From contig CAZUZD010000257.1 of NCBI GenBank assembly GCA_964624465.1, positions 1 through 9,128 of the forward strand: a stretch of 9,128 nt of DNA. Direction: 5' to 3'. Positions 6,635-9,128 of the stretch are shown one piece after another (the first letter of the stretch is position 1; each line of letters opens with the position of its first letter). Source of the DNA: CAZUZD01 sp964624465. Its GTDB lineage: Bacteria; Planctomycetota; Planctomycetia; Isosphaerales; Isosphaeraceae. Under the pieces are notes generated by a model. It worked only from the letters and a program-made list of their open reading frames with translations. It did not search any database and was not told where the DNA came from. A program made the position numbers and the translations under genes.

Positions 6635-7846
6635 TCAGCCGGGCGCCGGTTCGAGGGGGACCTTCGGTCGCTCGAAGGTGGTCTTCAGGTCGACGCGGCG
6701 GCCCTCGGCCTGCGAGGTGCGGGCGGCCTCGATGATCTCCAGGACGTGCAGCGCGTGCTCGGGCGTGAAGCGTGGCTCGCGGCCGGTGGCCAGGCACTCG
6801 GCGACGACCGAGGCCCCCTGCTGCCAGACGTAGTCGTCGACGTCGGTGGCGAAGGTGGAGGGCTCGGGGTCGTCGGGGGTGGCGACCACGACGGAGCGCG
6901 GCTCCCAGTCGTAGCCGATCAGGGCCATCGAGCCGCCGGTGCCGGTGACCCACAACGTCGGGCGGGTCTGGCGCTGGCCGCCGTGGCCGTGGGGGTCGTA
7001 GTAGTTGAAGCCGCACTGCACGTGCGAGAGCACGCCGTCGCCGTGGTCGAGCAGGACCATGGCGTTGTCCTCGGCCTCGACCTGGATGTCTCCCTTGTCC
7101 TGCACCGTGCGGCGTGGGGTGACGATGCTGGTCATGGCCATCACCGCCTTCGCCGGGCCCAGCAGGCCGGTCAGGAAGGTGAGGTTGTAGACGCCGAGGT
7201 CGGGCAGGCTGCCGCCGCCCGACTCGTAGAAGAACGCGGACCAGTCGGGCCCGAGGTGCCCGTACGCCGCGTGCGCCGCCGCCGGCCGGCCCAGGACGCC
7301 CTGCGCCAGGGCCCGCGCCATGAAGGCGAACTGGGGGCTGTTGACGACCGTCGGGGCGCCCCAGATCCGCACGCCGTTGGCCCTGGCCAGGTCGAGCAGC
7401 GCGCGGCCGGCCTCGGACGAATTTGCCAGCGGCTTCTCGCTCCAGACGTGCCGCTTCGCCTCCAGGGCCTGGCGGTTCAGGTGCTCGTGCTCCTGCATGT
7501 CGGTCAGGTTCACGAGCAGGTCGAACGCCGGGCCGGCGAGCAGGGCATCGAGGCTGGGGAAGTGGGCCGCGATGCCGAAGTCGGCCGCCGCCTTCGCCGC
7601 GCGCTCGGGCTTGCGGTCGGCCACGGCGACCAGCTCGACGAACGGGCTCCGCGACAGATGCGGCAGGTACATCCGCGAGACGCTGCCGCAGCCGACGACG
7701 GCGACCTTCGTGCGCCCGGGCGGCGGCGCGACCGGATCGTCGGCGCGGGCGGCAGTGGAGCCGGTCGCCAGGGCGCCGAGGGCGGCGGCCGAGCCGCACT
7801 GCCCCAGGAAGCGGCGGCGGTCGAGCGGTTGCGGACGCGGGCGCAT
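6635..7846 (-). CDS. Tat-exported Gfo/Idh/MocA family oxidoreductase
   Basis: 403 aa, usual for the family plus a signal peptide. The ATG at 7846 has GGGAG 7 nt upstream. The N-terminus carries a twin-arginine motif (DRRRFLG, R10-R12), a hydrophobic stretch and an ARA-D site near residue 35, so export in folded, cofactor-loaded form is expected. A Rossmann NAD(P)-binding segment follows at ~47-60 (VAVVGCGSVS, with Ser where a third Gly is common) and VAVADRKPERA at 74-84. The family signature EKP is at 137-139 with the likely catalytic Lys138, and GGGSLPDLGVYNL is at 210-222. The C-terminal alpha/beta domain runs to the end. Family members oxidise, reduce or hydrolyse sugars and polyols with NAD(P); the substrate here is unknown. 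Tat-borne paralogues are numerous in planctomycetes. It is divergent from the HD-GYP gene and probably leads a two-gene unit with the membrane protein. Confidence 0.92.
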   Translation of the reverse strand: MRPRPQPLDRRRFLGQCGSAAALGALATGSTAARADDPVAPPPGRTKVAVVGCGSVSRMYLPHLSRSPFVELVAVADRKPERAAKAAADFGIAAHFPSLDALLAGPAFDLLVNLTDMQEHEHLNRQALEAKRHVWSEKPLANSSEAGRALLDLARANGVRIWGAPTVVNSPQFAFMARALAQGVLGRPAAAHAAYGHLGPDWSAFFYESGGGSLPDLGVYNLTFLTGLLGPAKAVMAMTSIVTPRRTVQDKGDIQVEAEDNAMVLLDHGDGVLSHVQCGFNYYDPHGHGGQRQTRPTLWVTGTGGSMALIGYDWEPRSVVVATPDDPEPSTFATDVDDYVWQQGASVVAECLATGREPRFTPEHALHVLEIIEAARTSQAEGRRVDLKTTFERPKVPLEPAPG

Positions 7847-7853
7847 GGGCAGG

Positions 7854-7858
7854 CTCCC
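7854..7858 (-). promoter_or_regulatory. Ribosome binding site of the oxidoreductase gene
   Basis: GGGAG on the minus strand, 7 nt before the ATG at 7846. It supports this start, which places the twin-arginine motif ten residues in. Confidence 0.6.
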
Positions 7859-7878
7859 GGGGGACGGGCGCGGACCGT

Positions 7879-7904
7879 GGCCGGCGCCGGGGACGGCCGG
7901 CGCC
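7879..7904. repeat. 10-bp direct repeat GGCCGGCGCC
   Basis: Two identical copies are separated by 6 bp (GGGGAC), giving a 16-bp period. Each contains the palindromes GCCGGC and GGCGCC. They lie 32-58 bp upstream of the oxidoreductase start codon, where a regulator could bind, but such sequences also arise by chance in very GC-rich DNA. Confidence 0.5.
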
Positions 7905-8248
7905 GCGAGATCCAGGCCATCAGACCGCGGTCGCACGCGGGATGCAAGCCGGCGGAACCGGGCGCCGCCCGGTCGGCCCCGACCCCGGGGCGCCACCGCG
8001 CCGGTCGCGCTGCTACCGGGGTGGCCGGGCGGCTCGGCGGCCCACGTTCGGGAGCGGCCCGGGCCGTGGCGTTGCGGGATCGCATCGGCATGTGGCCAGG
8101 TTTCACCACGAGCAAGCCGGTGGCGGCCGACGGCCTGGGCATGTCCTAGGGTTCCGGCAGTGGGGCCGGTGGCCAGACGGCGGCCCCGGGTCGGCGCCGG
8201 TGGAGCCCGGCGGACCCCGGCTGTGGTCTGTGGACGGTGACGGTGGCC

Positions 8249-8932
8249 ATGACGATCGCTCCCCTGCGTGCCCTCGCCCCGGGTCTCGACGCCACCGCCG
8301 AGGACCTGCTCGTCGGGGCCATTGATGCCCTCTCGGCGGCGATCGCGGCGCGGGACCCCGAGACGGCCACGCACTCCGGGCGGGTGGCCCGGGTGGCCGC
8401 GCGACTGGCGTCGCAGCTCGGCCTGTCGCCCCTGACCGCCGCCGAGCTGTACCTGATGGGCCTGCTGCACGACGTCGGCAAGATCGGGGTCGACGACCGC
8501 ATCCTCCGCAAGTCGGGCCCGCTCACGCCCGAGGAGCACGCCGCGATCCGCCGGCACGTGCCCATCGGCGTGTGGATCCTCGCCGCGTTCCCCGCGCTGG
8601 CGGTCCTGCTGCCGGGCGTCCGGGGTCACCACGAGCACTTCGACGGCGGCGGCTACCCCGACGGCCTGGCCGGCCGCCAGATCCCGAGGGCCGCCCGCGT
8701 GCTGGCCGTCGCCGACGCCTTCGACGCCATGGCCACCGGCCGGCTCTACCGCCGATCCCGCTCCGGCCCCGAGCTCGAGCAGACCTTCCGCGCCGGCGCC
8801 GGCCGCCAGTGGGACCCCGAGGTCGTCGCCGCCCTGCTCGCCTGCCACCACGACCTCGCCACCACCTCCGATCCCGCTCCCCCCGGCGCCACCACCCTGG
8901 CCGTCCGCACCGCCCTCGGCCGGCAGGGCTGA
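8249..8932 (+). CDS. Stand-alone HD-GYP domain phosphohydrolase (likely cyclic-di-GMP phosphodiesterase)
   Basis: 227 aa from ATG 8249. GTG at 8237 in the same frame is an alternative adding four residues, and neither start has a strong ribosome site. Almost the whole protein is one HD-GYP domain: THSGRVARVA (H42), the metal-binding HDVGKIGVDDRIL (H74, D75), H103 in RRHVPIG, HHEHFDGGGYPDGL (H127, H128, GYP at 135-137), VADAFDAM (D156) and a closing GRQWDPEVV, where Trp replaces the usual Phe of FDP. All expected metal ligands appear present, so it should be active. HD-GYP enzymes linearise or fully hydrolyse c-di-GMP, and some act on cGAMP-type dinucleotides. No receiver, PAS or membrane domain is fused, so activity must be controlled by partner proteins or by the short N-terminal helix. 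It is cytoplasmic. No neighbour suggests its partner. Confidence 0.92.
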   Translation: MTIAPLRALAPGLDATAEDLLVGAIDALSAAIAARDPETATHSGRVARVAARLASQLGLSPLTAAELYLMGLLHDVGKIGVDDRILRKSGPLTPEEHAAIRRHVPIGVWILAAFPALAVLLPGVRGHHEHFDGGGYPDGLAGRQIPRAARVLAVADAFDAMATGRLYRRSRSGPELEQTFRAGAGRQWDPEVVAALLACHHDLATTSDPAPPGATTLAVRTALGRQG

Positions 8933-8978
8933 GGCCCCTCGCCGGTTCGGTCGTGGCCTGAGGAGGGAGGGCGCTTTG

Positions 8979-8997
8979 CCCGAGTTCGATCCTCGGG
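8979..8997 (+). terminator. Hairpin after HD-GYP gene, resembling a tRNA T-arm
   Basis: CCCGAG-TTCGATC-CTCGGG forms a perfect 6-bp stem with a 7-nt loop, 46 nt after the HD-GYP stop. It may help termination or protect the 3' end, but lacks a T-tract. The loop matches the TTCGANC pattern of a tRNA T-loop, yet no acceptor, D or anticodon arm can be built around it, so it is not called a tRNA. Confidence 0.35.
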
Positions 8998-9055
8998 AGC
9001 CCGGATCCCGTTGCGCAGGGCGGACGAACGGAGCGAAAACCGCTGGCCGGGTGTT

Positions 9056-9079
9056 GTGTGCCGTGTGCCGTGTGCCGTG
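9056..9079 (+). repeat. 7-bp tandem repeat (GTGTGCC)3
   Basis: Three perfect GTGTGCC units (9056-9076) are followed by a partial fourth (GTG). It lies outside any convincing gene. Copy number may vary by slippage. Confidence 0.8.
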
Positions 9080-9128
9080 GCCCGAGCGCAGCGTGGCCAC
9101 GCCGACGATTCGCAGGCCTCCGAGATCG

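Larger units (their letters stand above)
7847..8248. promoter_or_regulatory. Long divergent intergenic region
   Basis: About 400 bp lie between the starts of the oxidoreductase (minus) and HD-GYP (plus) genes, so both promoters should be here. The only clear structure is a 10-bp direct repeat GGCCGGCGCC at 7879-7888 and 7895-7904, close to the oxidoreductase start. I find no convincing promoter boxes, no recognisable riboswitch (I looked for c-di-GMP aptamer features because of the HD-GYP gene) and no credible small gene. Confidence 0.5.
8933..9128. other. Gene-free tail with hairpin and short tandem repeat
   Basis: No credible coding sequence follows the HD-GYP stop. The stretch contains a T-arm-like hairpin (8979-8997), a 7-bp tandem repeat (9056-9079) and a 12-bp palindrome GCGTGGCCACGC (9091-9102). 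Confidence 0.6.

Noticed and set aside
4857..6833. 658-codon plus-strand open frame opposite the membrane protein
   Set aside because: Translation is mostly R, G, P, Q and E with no structure. It is a by-product of high GC at third codon positions, and it crosses the repeat region and two minus-strand genes.
6546..7799. Upstream in-frame extension of the membrane protein to 921 aa
   Set aside because: The extra 418 residues are an Arg-rich shadow of the oxidoreductase gene. A strong GGAGGG site 7 nt before the ATG at 6545 gives the true start.
7847..8248. c-di-GMP riboswitch upstream of the HD-GYP gene
   Set aside because: I could not find the conserved core of known c-di-GMP aptamers in this GC-rich spacer.
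8940..9005. A tRNA gene around the TTCGATC loop
   Set aside because: No 5' acceptor strand pairing with the downstream sequence, no D-arm and no anticodon arm can be found at the right spacing.
7847..9100. N-terminal extension of the oxidoreductase to 821 aa
   Set aside because: It would run through the divergent spacer and antisense to the HD-GYP gene, and would bury the Tat signal in the middle of the protein.

Overview
The window is extremely GC-rich and has long open frames on both strands. Its gene content is typical of a planctomycete, most likely an Isosphaera/Gemmata-type bacterium: a CRTAC1-type VCBS/ASPIC-UnbV protein, a YVTN-propeller/phosphoesterase fusion, and a Tat-exported Gfo/Idh/MocA oxidoreductase. 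The taxonomic call is inferred from content and composition; no marker gene or rRNA is present. The first ~90 bases are almost pure G/C homopolymer runs and look like a contig-end artefact.

Layout: (1) 129-2690 (-), a secreted two-domain protein with a YVTN beta-propeller followed by a phosphoesterase domain. (2) A 113-bp divergent spacer with a small inverted repeat. (3) 2804-4534 (+), a secreted FG-GAP/VCBS plus ASPIC/UnbV protein. (4) 4535-5033, a 499-bp gene-free spacer between convergent genes. It holds a 28-bp near-perfect inverted repeat whose arms are themselves hairpins, and three copies of a ~40-50 nt two-hairpin repeat. (5) 5034-6545 (-), a polytopic membrane protein of unknown family. 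(6) 6635-7846 (-), a Tat-signal oxidoreductase probably co-transcribed with (5). (7) A ~400-bp divergent spacer with a 10-bp direct repeat. (8) 8249-8932 (+), a compact stand-alone HD-GYP domain protein. (9) A ~190-bp gene-free tail with a T-arm-like hairpin and a 7-bp tandem repeat.

Three of the five genes encode proteins with export signals (two Sec-like, one Tat-like) and a fourth is an integral membrane protein, so most products act in the envelope or outside the cytoplasm. The HD-GYP protein is the only cytoplasmic signalling protein. I see no sign that these genes form one pathway, and no defence system, CRISPR array, tRNA, rRNA or transposase. The most unusual part is the structured repeat cluster between the convergent genes. 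Each side carries the two-hairpin element in sense orientation relative to the gene that ends there, and the two best copies keep their stems while their loops differ. It could be a 3'-UTR/terminator-like RNA element, a REP-like repeat, or the terminal repeats of a small non-autonomous mobile element.
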